From Cinnamomum chago (lineage: Eukaryota; Streptophyta; Magnoliopsida; Laurales; Lauraceae), in assembly GCA_038049695.1 (NCBI GenBank), contig CP142452.1, positions 54,146,501 to 54,210,500 on the forward strand: a DNA stretch of 64,000 nucleotides, written 5' to 3'. The position numbers and the translations under genes are program-made. The notes beneath the pieces are model-generated. The model worked only from the letters and a program-made list of their open reading frames with translations, ran no database searches and was not told the DNA's origin. Shown in pieces: positions 1-9,715 of the stretch (its first letter is position 1; the number at the start of each line of letters is the position of its first letter).

Positions 1-149
1 GAAGAAATCTGAACCTGAGTACCAAAAGTAGTGGGTCAGACACGACGGTCTGGCAGGTGGATGAAAAGATAACAAATATACTGAAGAATAAAACATATGA
101 TAAATCATGCTAATCGATCAAATGCTGCATATAATTACACGGGTGTAAA

Positions 150-760
150 AGTCGGGAATCTCGGGGAAAACCTGTATTCGTTTCAAGCATGGGTAAAACA
201 TGAAGATCTAATAAAACATGTATTCATTTACATCATCTATAATCATAGATATTTGACAATCGGGTATTCGTCTAAAACATGTATAAATATAGTGGTTTGA
301 CAAAACAAACGTTCATTTGAAACTTAAGTAAAACACAAGTATACAACAAATCAGGTATCCATAGCAGTCTGGCAAAACCAATGTCCATTTGAAACATATG
401 TGAAAAATACGGATATTTAACAAACCGGGTGTTCGTTTAAAACAGGTGTAACCAAGGAAATCTGACAAGACTAATGTTCATTTAAAACTTATCTCAAAGC
501 AGGGATATTTAACAAATCGGATATTCATTTGAAACCGGTATAAACATAGTGATCTGGCAAACAAGTGTCATTTGAAACATATTTCAAAGCATGGGTATTT
601 GACAATTCGGGTATTCATTTAAAAACAGGTATGAACATAGATATCTGACAAACCAAATGTCATTTACAACAAAGCACGGATATTTAACAATTCGGGTATT
701 CCTTTAAAAACACGCGTAATCATATAAATCTAGCAAAATCATTGATCGTATGGAACATAT
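150..760 (+). repeat. Degenerate tandem repeat, unit about 85-95 bp
   Basis: A phrase of the form GGGTATTCATTTAAAACAGG, followed by 'aacatag..atctgacaaa' and 'tgtcatttgaaacatat', recurs about seven times. The GGGTATTC-like anchors lie near 173, 259, 350, 424, 520, 609 and 695. Spacing varies from 72 to 96 bp and the copies are diverged. It sits inside the GC-ended LTR element and does not encode a conserved protein. Confidence 0.7.
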
Positions 761-2082
761 GTAAAAGCATGGTTATTCACCCAACCGGCATTCATTTAAA
801 ACATGTGCGGGTACAAAGAACAGAAGGCAATATAATAATAACTGAATTTACATTGGAGAATATTAGCACTTGTTTAAATAACAACTTTCATAAAGGAAAC
901 GAATCATTTATCGGAAAGCAAGTAAACAATATAAAACATGTCGGGTATCCAAGGAATCGGGAACTGGCAAGATGGCAATCACAAGAAGCTATGTCCTCTA
1001 TCACCGAAGTGACAAGAGTATAACGGGACGTTGGTCTCAGTCACACAAGGTGAGGAGACTCAACGTAAATCATATATACAATATAAATATACGGGAACTG
1101 GACCACGGTAGCGAACCGGGTATCGGGACGGGACCACGGCAATAACCGGGTATCGGGATCCAAACTGCAGCTGGCGGGACGGGAGAGGGATTTCCAAGTC
1201 GGTGGATCAAACCGACAAGGTATCCAAGCTTAGTGATGCCGACTCATAGGTCAAAACCGATCGAGACATATGCAAGTAGATCAAGTACAGTAAATAAGCG
1301 GGTAAAACGGGGGTGCTCAAGGGCACACTGTCACTTCATATCGGGCAATACATTTCGGGACAAATAACTGTTACTAGTGTAACTCCAATGCTTTCGGGAA
1401 ACAAGTCATGTGATGCAAATCTCGGGAAATGAGGTGAAACCATAAACTATAACAATTTCGGGAAAAGCATTAATTTCAAGATCTATTTAAGTGAATAGGG
1501 GTCCCGTATGTCGATTATAGTCATTACTTGGTACTCCTTGAGTTTGAAGACATTCCGGGCTCCTTATGCACTTTTACTATTTTTAAAACTTATCATGAGC
1601 TTATAGATAGTACTAGATGCTATGATAGAAAAATCAAGACTATAAACGGTCCATCCTAAGTATGGTGTCAACCCGGAACCATCGAGCAACCTACTCAGTC
1701 ACCGAAAGGAATAGAATTCGGGATACCCAAGGAAATAGACTTTGCATTTAGGTATGAAGAGGATATCGTGTCGTTCCATCCCGTTCAAGATTGAATAGAT
1801 TGAACTTCGATGCATTCCGAACCAACCGTGAAGAGCATCGGCTCAAGACGCTCTCACATATGGTCCAAACCGTCCAAAAAGGGTAGTCAGGGTCCCACCT
1901 AAAACCACGAATTAGTGTCTAAATCAACACCATTCTTTTCTTTTAGTTCCCTAGTCTTAAAGACCTTAGATTAGGGCACAATTGGTCTTAACACTAAGGT
2001 ATATACCCCTAGGACTCATAGAAAGCCCAAAGGTTTCCAAAAATAAACAATATCAAATTTCACTGGACTCAAACTGAGTCCT

Positions 2083-2283
2083 CCGATCGATCGGACCGAA
2101 GGGCCGATCGATTGGCCGAAATTTCTGTACCAGCGTGACCCATGCCAGGCAGACCGCATCGCTCGAGCGAATTGAAGAGTTCGCTCGAGCGAACCCATCG
2201 GTCGAGCGGTTATTAAAATGCGTTCGAGCGACCGGGCTACTGGAAATGCCCGAATCCTTTCCTGGACAGGTCGCTCGAGCGAA
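2083..2283. repeat. Cluster of CTCGAG/ATCGAT-centred palindromes
   Basis: CCGATCGATCGG at 2083-2094 is a perfect palindrome. TCGCTCGAGCGA occurs at 2159-2170, within a longer palindrome at 2180-2193, and at 2271-2282, with imperfect copies near 2199-2208 and 2221-2231. The related element has the same motif family at 46110-46270. The role is unknown; possible roles are regulatory sites in the LTR or methylation-prone CpG sites. Confidence 0.75.
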
Positions 2284-3669
2284 CTGTCCAGAAATGGGTT
2301 CCGAACCAGTTCAGCTGTCCTCTTTCTCTTCCTTTTTCCTTTCCTTTCCAACACTTAAACCATCACATAGAACTATGAGCAAGAAGACTAAAATACATGT
2401 TTCCAAGACAATAATATGAGCTAAAGAGCTCCTCATTTCAAGTTCCTCCCTTTCCATTCTTTCCATTCACAACAAAGCTCAAGGTGAAGGAAACTCATTC
2501 ATGTGAAATCATTTGAAACCTTGACAATATGATGCATACATTTTCCAAGCATGAACAAGAGGGAAATAAACTCATCAATAAGCACATTTCGAAATCCATA
2601 TTAATCATAGTAAAGACAACCACTAAAATCACCAAAACCCTTAATGAAACAAGATTTTTCTCACAAAACATGTTAACAATAAAAACGATCCAATCATCCA
2701 CTTGCCTTGGGTTCCAATCTAGCAAATCAAGCTCCTAAACACCTCTCAAGCTCAAGATCCACAATCTCTACAAAAACCCCCAAAACAAACCCTAAAATGG
2801 GTTAAATAATGAAATGACAATGAAACCTTTCAATAATCAAGGTGGAGCTTCTCTAAGGCTAGAAGATTACAAATCTAGAAGATGAAGAGGAACACTTACT
2901 TGTAAGGTCCTCTAATGGAAATGGTAAGCTCAAAGGAAGTCTTGTGATGGTTGGTGAGCTCCACAAAAGCTATGGAAAGAAAGTTCTCAAGGAGATGAAG
3001 AAGATGGTGGCCTCCAATCTCTTCTTGGTGCAAGCTTGGAAGTGGATTGAGTGATGGGAAGCAAGAAGAAGAAGAGGGAGCAAGGAAAACCCTAGACTCA
3101 ATGGTTGTGCTGGAACATGAAAATGGAGAAGGAAGGGGAAGGGTCTCTTTTGTTAACAATTGAGAGGGTGGGGTCCCACAACTTAAGGAACTAACTTGGC
3201 GGAAATCATCTCTCTCGGGTCCTCGGATGAATTCGACGAAGAAGGAAGAAATGATCGTCGAAATATCTAGTTTCCAAAAAGTGTATGTTTCACGGATTTC
3301 GAGAATATCGAGTTTTGGGTACAGATTTGGTGTGAAAAGACTGTTTTGCCCTCAAGGCCAGGAAATCGAGTTTCGGGTTCTCAAATGGATACGAGATCAA
3401 CATGAAAGTTGTAGGATTCCTCAAGATGAATGCAACGGGCCAAAAACACAATACGAAACAAATCGGAAAAATCTCGCAAGTAAATGCAAAGCCGAAAAGG
3501 GAACCCCCCAAAGGGCCCCACAAGCTACCAAAGCACTCAAAAGCCCAAAACTAGAAGAAAAACCATTCTAGCTCACAAACTCAACCCAACAAATACTAAT
3601 CCCTCTAAAAGAAACTAATCCTCAAATAAAACAACACTAATCCAAGAGATTAGGGGTCGGGTTCTCACA

Positions 3670-4125
3670 GAGAATTTGAATTTAGAAAGTTATTTCTAAT
3701 ATTCAGAAGAACATAGAATAAAGGTGAAATTGCTATTGGACTATGCATCGGTATGGGTCCATGTGTCACAGTTCGACACTCTTATTTTGTCACAATTCGA
3801 TATCCTCCATAGGTTTCAGAACAATGTATAAAATATTATAGCAATAAATTAAAAATAACACCAAGGAAAATTACATGCAAATTGCACTCTAAATTGTCAA
3901 AGTAAAATAAACATATATGTCAATATCTTACTCAGATTTTGAAAGAAAATACTTAAAATTTTGTCTCTCTCACACTCCTCCTAGGCTGTATAATTAAATT
4001 CAAATAAATCCAAATCTACAAATGATGCTTACTTCACCAACAACACCCATGATTTAAGATGGTTGAACCTGCATAGCCAATTTAGTGTTTAATATCAGTA
4101 TCTAACTCAAGACATAACAAAAGTA
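3670..4125. other. AT-rich non-coding DNA left of the transposase
   Basis: This stretch of about 450 bp is AT-rich with no domain, no tandem repeat and no recognisable CACTA end. By position it should be the 3' side of the CACTA element, downstream of the TNP2 pseudogene, but I cannot show that directly. Confidence 0.4.
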
Positions 4126-5678
4126 TCAAATTAATGTTAATAACAGTACCAACTCATCCATGACCTCATAGTCATGTCTTTCATAATCTTTGTCCTCAAG
4201 AGTAAGATTGGAGACATCTAATGGAGCAAATGGTATACAATCATTCCCATTAGTGTCAGACTCAGAAACTCCTCTTCGTGGTGCTTTTAGCACCACATAC
4301 CAATTTGAAGTATCATCATGTCTAGAATAAAAGACTTGGTTTGCTTGTGAAGCGAATATAAACGGATCGTTCTCAAATTGATGCTGGCCTTGATGAAGGT
4401 TAACTAATGTGAAACACTCTTCAACTTTGACACCACTTCCTATATTTGCCCAATCACAATGAAAGATCGGGAGTTTAAACTTGTGATAGTCTAACAAAAT
4501 TATATCTCTTATAACACCATAGAACACAATATTCCCGCTAACATGTGAGGTCAAGATTAAATTTTATTTTGACATGCATAACAAGGGAGAAAGATTGTAT
4601 GTGACCAGAATTACAGGCCAACAACTATGTCTCGAGCTAAGATCACCAAAAGGATTGAATCCATCCGAAGAAAGGCCAAGTCTAAGATTACGAGGATCAG
4701 ATGCAAATGAGGGCCACTTATCATCTATTCTATTCCATGCCAATGAGTCCACTAGATGTCGCATAATGCCATCCTGACTTTTGTTTGTGTAGTGCCAAGT
4801 CAATTGTTCACTCTTTTCTGCTGACTTAAACAATCTCCTAAATCTTGGAATAATTGGAAAATACCTCAAAACCTTTGCTGGAACTCCCTTCCTTATCAAT
4901 TTGGTTCGTGCATTGACTTTCCACCGTGAAGAACCACACTTTGGACATGTCTCAAGATGCTCTAGATCTTTTCGAAACAAGCAACAGTCATTCTCACATG
5001 CATGAATCTTCTCATACCCTAGATCAAAAGCATTAAATAGCTTTTTGGATGAGTAAAAACTATCCGGAAGTATGTTATTGAGTGGTAGCAATTCATGAAC
5101 AATCTTGAGAACATCATCAAATGCTTTGTCAGACAGACTGTGTCGAGCCTTTGCCTTGAATAACATAAGTGTTGCTGACATCTTAGTGTGTGTCGATCCT
5201 GAATATAAAGGACGCTCTGCCTACTCGACAAGCTTTTGAAAATCTTGGTACCCTCTTTCATCTATATGGTCCACATCATCATCTTCGAAACATGCATCTC
5301 TAAACATTTTATATGATGCTGGAATTTCAGCATTTTCAGTTTCCCCTACTGCGGTTGGTTTTTCTCCATGAAAAATCCATGTGGTGTAAGTAGGATCAAT
5401 GCCATAATATACTAGATGGTCGTATACTACATTGTAATGATGGTATTTCAAGTTTAAACACATGATGCAAGGACATTGAATCTTCTCTGGATACCCTTTC
5501 TTTTCTTGAACCTTATCTGTAAACTTTCGTGCTCCCTCTCGATATGCTTCTGATGGTCTAAAATAAAGAAAACCCAAGTTTTTTACTAATTAGATCCTAA
5601 ATAGGTATGGGACATCAAATATTTTATAGTGAAGGGCTTTGGAATTCACCTTGGTAAATGAATCCATTCTTTATCCAT
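4126..5678 (-). pseudogene. CACTA TNP2-type transposase pseudogene, core deleted
   Basis: The gene starts at the ATG 5678-5676. A 29-nt first exon (5678-5650, MDKEWIHLP) ends at a GT donor (5649). An AG acceptor (5559-5558) opens exon 2 at 5557, giving the reading ...LPRPSEAYREGARKF, typical of the transposase-associated N-terminal domain. Next comes the TNP2 family region, with HACENDCCLFRK and CPKCGSSRWK zinc-binding-like cysteines and HLVDSLAWNRIDDKWPSFA. The reading stops at LVTYNLSPLLCMSK (TAA 4564-4566), where the family normally continues into the catalytic core. It resumes in the same frame as a DUF4216-like C-terminal domain (FYGVIRDIILLDY, DPFIFASQANQVFYS). A premature TAG lies at 5219-5221. 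The deletion of the catalytic core and the two stops make it non-functional. Confidence 0.85.
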
Positions 5679-5858
5679 AATGGATGTTTGTCTTACATTG
5701 ACAATGCTGTGAAACTATGGAGGTGCAATCTATCAATTTCAGAAACATGGAATTAGACTCAAAGGGTATCGTAAAGCATGCATTTGAGAGCGTTGTTGCA
5801 AAGAGAGCTTTCCCACCAACTACAGTTAATTACAATAAGGATATTGTTTACTACTTAC

Positions 5859-5994
5859 TTCTGAAGAGGTGGTTTTCCAAACTCCCTCTGGGCATGAATT
5901 CATATACAAGTAGTAGTTCTTTGTCTTCCCAACAGTATCCCAAAAGCTTCACGAGGTTTGGATGAGAAAACCTCCCCAAGAAATTCACCTCTGA
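5859..5994 (-). pseudogene. Captured exon of a receptor-like cytoplasmic kinase (RLCK-VII/PBL-like)
   Basis: The 136-nt exon translates to [20 protein letters not shown] followed by [20 protein letters not shown] and NHLFR. This is the beta4-alphaD part of a plant RLCK kinase domain, including the HPNLVKL and [17 protein letters not shown] signatures. On the minus strand it is preceded by a pyrimidine-rich tract with a TTTTTGCAG acceptor and followed by a GTAAGT donor, so a genomic exon with its intron edges was captured rather than a cDNA. The next kinase exon is not found before the TNP2 start at 5678, only 181 bp away. The catalytic loop and DFG segments are absent, so it is a fragment. 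It lies inside the CACTA element, between the transposase start and the CACTA terminus. Confidence 0.85.
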
Positions 5995-8140
5995 CTGCAA
6001 AAAGGAAAATAGACAAATAAAATAAAAACACATGCCAAAAGAATTAAATCATGAAATTACAAAAAACACATAAATAAATAAAATAAAACAGACTGTATAA
6101 CTAGTGCAGTATACTTCTCATAAGAAAACAACCTCTTTTAATAGATGCTTTGGTAAGATTTTATTAATTATCAACCTTTCACCTCATTTCCAGCTATTAG
6201 GATTATCCAACTGACTATATTTCAAGATCGGTTACATCAACACTGAGGCACATCTGATAGTGGTCAGGATTGGCACATGTAGGAGATTAGTTCAAGAGAG
6301 GAGGTGGACTTGCAAACCCTCTTTAATCCTTGTGTTTAAAGAAATGATTTAGTGATGGTGGAACAACAGCAGGCCATGATACAGATAAGCAGAACTACAA
6401 TGTGGGAGGCACTTTTTGGCACTTTGCCGAGTGTTGACTGTTAGAATACAAATTGCCACCAGCCTAACTACCACTCAGATCATAGTGATATATTAATGGT
6501 TGAACTGAAGTGATGATCACCTTTAACCCAAACTAAAATAAAATGTATGAGATTATCACTACCAGAAGTATATGACAAAAGTAGCATGCACATTTTGCTC
6601 TCTTGAATGAATAGAGTCCATTGCCTGCATCCTTATATATAAATCAGCATTTATATATAGGTTGTTGAATTTTCTGACTTTTTGGCTCTTTTGTATATAG
6701 CATGCACTGACTGGCTTTTTTCTTCCAAGGAGAAAGCAAGAGACAGCAAATTGGAGAAGCGTGCTTAAAGTGCATGGATGGAGGGGGGGTCCTGGGGTCA
6801 CATATTAAGGGGCCTAGTGGCATAGATTGACGTAGGTCCAAGAGACATCAAATTGACTTAAAATAAAGCTTAATATCTTTGTCCTAATTATCACACAATG
6901 TTTGAAATATTTGCCATGATTAGATGTTACAATAAAATAATCTTACAAGGACTTAAATAAATTGTCAAAAGCCTAGATCATTTGTCAGCATCTTTGTGGA
7001 TCATCCTGATTTTTGGAGCCATGAAATGTGGATGATGAGACCCACCTTTCAATGTCTTGGATCATGTACATGATTGCCTCTAGCATATCTTATCCAGCCA
7101 ATATTTGCTGGCGCAGATAAACATCGAAAGGCTTTTCAAGATGTAGAGGAAAAGTAGCAGAGAAGAGACCTAAAGATTGACTAAAAAAATTCAAAAAGGC
7201 ATTCAAGTATAAAGACACCCCTCTCTGATGAGAGAATTCCACAGCCAAAATATTAAATTATTGGTGGGGTGGGGACCATGGGGTGCCAGGTTGGGCAAAG
7301 TAATGTTTTGACCTTTTGGCTGGTTAATGTCCCAAAGAATCCTGAGCCAAGGCCAACCCTATAGACCAATGGGCCCCCTTTGACATCCAACTGGCTCAAA
7401 ATCAACATCCATTGGTAATTGAATTGGCTAAGTTTTTAGTCTAATTAGATTGGATCCACCACCAGCTACTGTAGGATTGCATGCCAATGCCATCAATATA
7501 TATGCAAAGAGATTGAGAAACAACTAAAATTTACATATATGATCAATGAAAGAGTGGTCTCTCTCACTTGACTGCACATAATGTACTGGGAGATGGTGAG
7601 TTTGTGAGGTCCTAGATTTCAAACACCAGGCTTACTTTTTTAGGATTTATACAGAGCTGAGGCTTTTGGCATTCAGAGAATCCGAGATCTTCGGCAGAAA
7701 GGAGAGGTGGGCCACACCAAAACAACTAAAAAGAGCTCCTGCCATCTTTTTTCTCACATGGGTGATGGGTGTTACATGGGCTTTTCAAGGTTCAACCACC
7801 ATTGCATGATTGATCTCTGCTACTTTCAATATTAACCATGAGTGATGTGGTTACAAGTGTGCTACCTTCTTGATGGTAGGTTAAGATTTATAGTAGACTT
7901 TCACTTGTGCATGATTAAATCATTAATTGGGACTTGATAAGACTGTTATTGGTTCTCATGTTCCATTTAATGTTTGAAGAAAGTAAATAGCAAACATTGG
8001 TTTTCATAAGTTGTCATTTTCTTCTATATATAATTACATCTATCCACTGATATACATTTAGTCGCATTTAGAGGTGGAAACAGAAACTGGGCATTTCTCA
8101 GTGTTTGATCCGATAGAGAAAGACTGGGTTTGAAACTTAC
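5995..8140 (-). other. Non-coding, intron-like DNA inside the CACTA element
   Basis: About 2.1 kb of AT-rich sequence without a convincing exon, repeat array or second transposase gene. It ends on the left at the acceptor of the kinase exon and begins on the right at a GTAAGT donor (8140), so it could be one or more captured introns of the same host gene. CACTACCAGAAG near 6557 resembles a CACTA end but does not match the terminus at 9715. Confidence 0.45.
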
Positions 8141-8193
8141 CTGTTCTTTTTTTCATCCTTTTTCCCCCTCTCTGCAGCAGGTTTTGGCTTCAT
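8141..8193 (-). pseudogene. Candidate captured first exon, ATG to splice donor
   Basis: On the minus strand an ATG at 8193-8191 opens a 17-codon reading, MKPKPAAERGKKDEKKN, plus two bases. It ends at CAG|GTAAGTTTC, a near-consensus 5' splice site. It follows a long CT-rich (minus-strand) leader at 8340-9335, the kind of sequence often seen in plant 5' leaders. It could be exon 1 of the gene that also supplied the kinase exon at 5859-5994. The peptide is lysine-rich and low in complexity, and I do not recognise it. The connection to the kinase is inference. Confidence 0.4.
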
Positions 8194-8339
8194 TTCTTCA
8201 ATAATACAATTTCTCTATTCTTCCTTGAATAAATAGATACGAAATACTAGAATGTCTACTGTCTACCTATAAATAAAACAATGGCAGTAATATATAGATT
8301 AAACCTCACATCTCCCTATCTTTCTCTTTTCAGATTCAA
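8194..8339 (-). other. Short non-coding spacer between the candidate exon and the GA-rich tract
   Basis: AT-rich sequence with no coding signal. If 8141-8193 is a captured first exon, this would be its proximal 5' untranslated leader. Confidence 0.3.
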
Positions 8340-8820
8340 AGTGAACAAAAGAAAGAAAAAAGAAAAAAAAAGGCGATGAGGGGGTCGGTGGTCCACTGGG
8401 CAAAGAGGGGGAGGAGAGAAATCAGAAAGAATGAGAGAAAGAGTGAAATGGATGGGTGCCCAGTCACGTTGCTAGTAAGAGTGAATGAGGAGGAAATAAA
8501 GAAAGAAAGAAAGAGAGAATAGAAAATCAGATGGGAGATGAGATGAATGAGTGGAGAAGGGAGAGGGCTGCTGAGAGCGTGGAATGAGAAAGGGGAAAGG
8601 GAAATAAGGGAGAATGACAAGGAATAAAGAAAGAAGAGGAGGAGGAAAAGGCGGCTGCGCAGGGCAGAGGAGAGGAGAGGAACAGGGGAGGAAGAAGAGA
8701 AGAGAGGAAGAGAGAGAGAACCGAGGGAGAGAGGGAGTGGTGCGCAGGTGGGCGCAGGGCGGAATATAGGAGGAAGCAAGGGAGAGGGAGAGGAACAGGG
8801 GAGGAAGAAGAGAAGAGAGG

Positions 8821-8874
<54 letters not shown>

Positions 8875-9335
8875 CGAGGGAGCGAGGGAGTGGTGTGCAG
8901 GTGGGCGCTGCAGCAAGCGCAGGCGAGGGGAGACAGGGGAGGAAGATGAGAGGAAGGGAGGGAGAAGAGCAGACAGAGAGGAAATAGAGTGATGGGGAAC
9001 GAGGGAGAGAGAGAACAGAGAAGAAAGAGAGCAGAGAGGGGGAATGGTGCGTGAGTAAGGGAAGAGGGAGGGGTGTACCGCCTGGTGCAGGGGACAGGTC
9101 CGCGGCGCGAGGAGGAAGATGAAGGCGTCCGGGGCTGCTGCGACCTCTTGGCGATGCTGCTGTGGTCGTCGTGCAGTGGAGAGGGATGGAGAGATAGAGG
9201 AGATGGGCTCTGGAGAGGGCGATGGAGGCAGGAGAGAGAAATGAGTGAGCAGAGGGAGAGGGCGATGGAGGCGGGAGAGAAAGAAACGAGAGAGGAGAAA
9301 GAAATGAGAGAGGAGAGGGAAATGGGAATTTCTTG
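8340..9335. repeat. 1-kb purine-rich (GA) tract
   Basis: The plus strand is almost pure purine. It includes a perfect (GA)24 microsatellite at 8825-8872 and an internal duplication: the segment beginning AACAGGGGAGGAAGAAGAG occurs at 8681 and 8794, and GAACCGAGGGAG occurs before both GTGCAGGTGGGCGC-type stretches. Long frames on both strands here (Ser/Pro/Leu-rich on minus, Arg/Glu-rich on plus) are composition artefacts. By position it lies between the CACTA terminus and the candidate captured exon, so it may be a captured promoter or 5' leader. Confidence 0.8.
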
Positions 9336-9409
9336 AGGAGAGAACGGACACGCGGGAAAGGAAAATTTCACTGGTGGGAGAGGGGAGTAAAAGCCATGAC
9401 CTTTTGCGG
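9336..9409. other. Spacer between GA tract and CACTA subterminal region
   Basis: Short unique sequence with nothing recognisable. Confidence 0.3.
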
Positions 9410-9715
9410 CGAGAAAAAAAAAATGCCGGGAAAGGTGTAACCCATATAAAATGTCATAGGCTATAATGTTACGGCGTGCAAGTGTAGGTTTTACGGTGTG
9501 CGATGAAAGCCGTAAAAGGATATTCATTTACGGCCCGCATATGGTGATGTAATTGACACTCATTTACGACGCGAGACACGCACGCCGTTAAAGAGAGTGA
9601 AAAAAGAATTTTTACGACCCGCATTTCAGGCATGCCGTAATTTTATATCATTTACGGCGTGCACCTGATGCAAGCCGTAATTTACACACCGTAAAAACCC
9701 TATTTTGGCGTAGTG
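9410..9715 (-). repeat. CACTA subterminal repeat region and terminal inverted repeat end
   Basis: A unit like TTACGGCGTGC or its reverse complement occurs about ten times between 9410 and 9690, for example near 9470, 9491, 9528, 9611, 9651 and 9674, in both orientations. Such arrays in CACTA elements are binding sites for the element's second protein (TNPA-type). The outermost bases on the minus strand are CACTACGCCAAAATAGGG, ending at 9715. The next three plus-strand bases, TGT (9716-9718), are the expected position of one copy of the 3-bp target duplication. Confidence 0.85.

Larger units (their letters stand above)
1..3669. mobile_element. GC-ended LTR retroelement fragment, probably a solo LTR, left end outside window
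   Basis: This is a non-coding block that ends in GGGTCGGGTTCTCACA. It is the same family as the element at 42959-49407, which starts TGTCGCGACCCC and ends GGGTCGGGGTCTAACA. Shared stretches include GACGGTCTGGCAGG near 40 (compare 43465) and CTCGGATGAATTCGACGAAG near 3220 (compare 48965). No protease, reverse transcriptase or integrase reading is visible in any frame; short frames such as those at 742-1023 and 3227-3571 show no known domain. CG-rich ends and a long non-coding LTR resemble Ty3/Gypsy Del/Tekay LTRs, but that assignment is an inference. The left terminus and target duplication lie outside the window. Confidence 0.65.
3670..9715 (-). mobile_element. CACTA (En/Spm) DNA transposon, degraded, minus-strand orientation
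   Basis: The right terminus reads CACTACGCCAAAATAGGG on the minus strand, ending at 9715, and is preceded by many subterminal TTACGGCGTGC-type repeats. The interior carries a TNP2-type transposase pseudogene (4126-5678, minus), which fixes the orientation. The left terminus was not found: no matching CACTAC end occurs before 4126, so the GC-ended element at 1-3669 may sit inside the CACTA or have deleted its end. The start given here is simply the edge of that neighbour. On the right, the element abuts the protease motif of a Copia gag-pol at 9716. It also contains a captured kinase exon and promoter-like sequence. Confidence 0.75.

Noticed and set aside
2135-2419. Opposed frames at 2016-2354 (minus) and 2135-2419 (plus) with repeated SLER-like peptides
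   Set aside because: The peptide repeats are translations of the CTCGAG palindromes; no family resemblance.
6557-6568. CACTACCAGAAG as the second CACTA terminus
   Set aside because: It does not match the terminal sequence CACTACGCCAAAA at 9715, has no subterminal repeats beside it, and would leave the transposase outside the element.
8472-9527. Long Ser/Leu/Pro-rich frames on the minus strand (up to 351 codons) and Arg/Glu-rich frames on the plus strand
   Set aside because: They come from a nearly pure purine tract with a (GA)24 microsatellite. Overlapping frames are open in several phases and show no domain.
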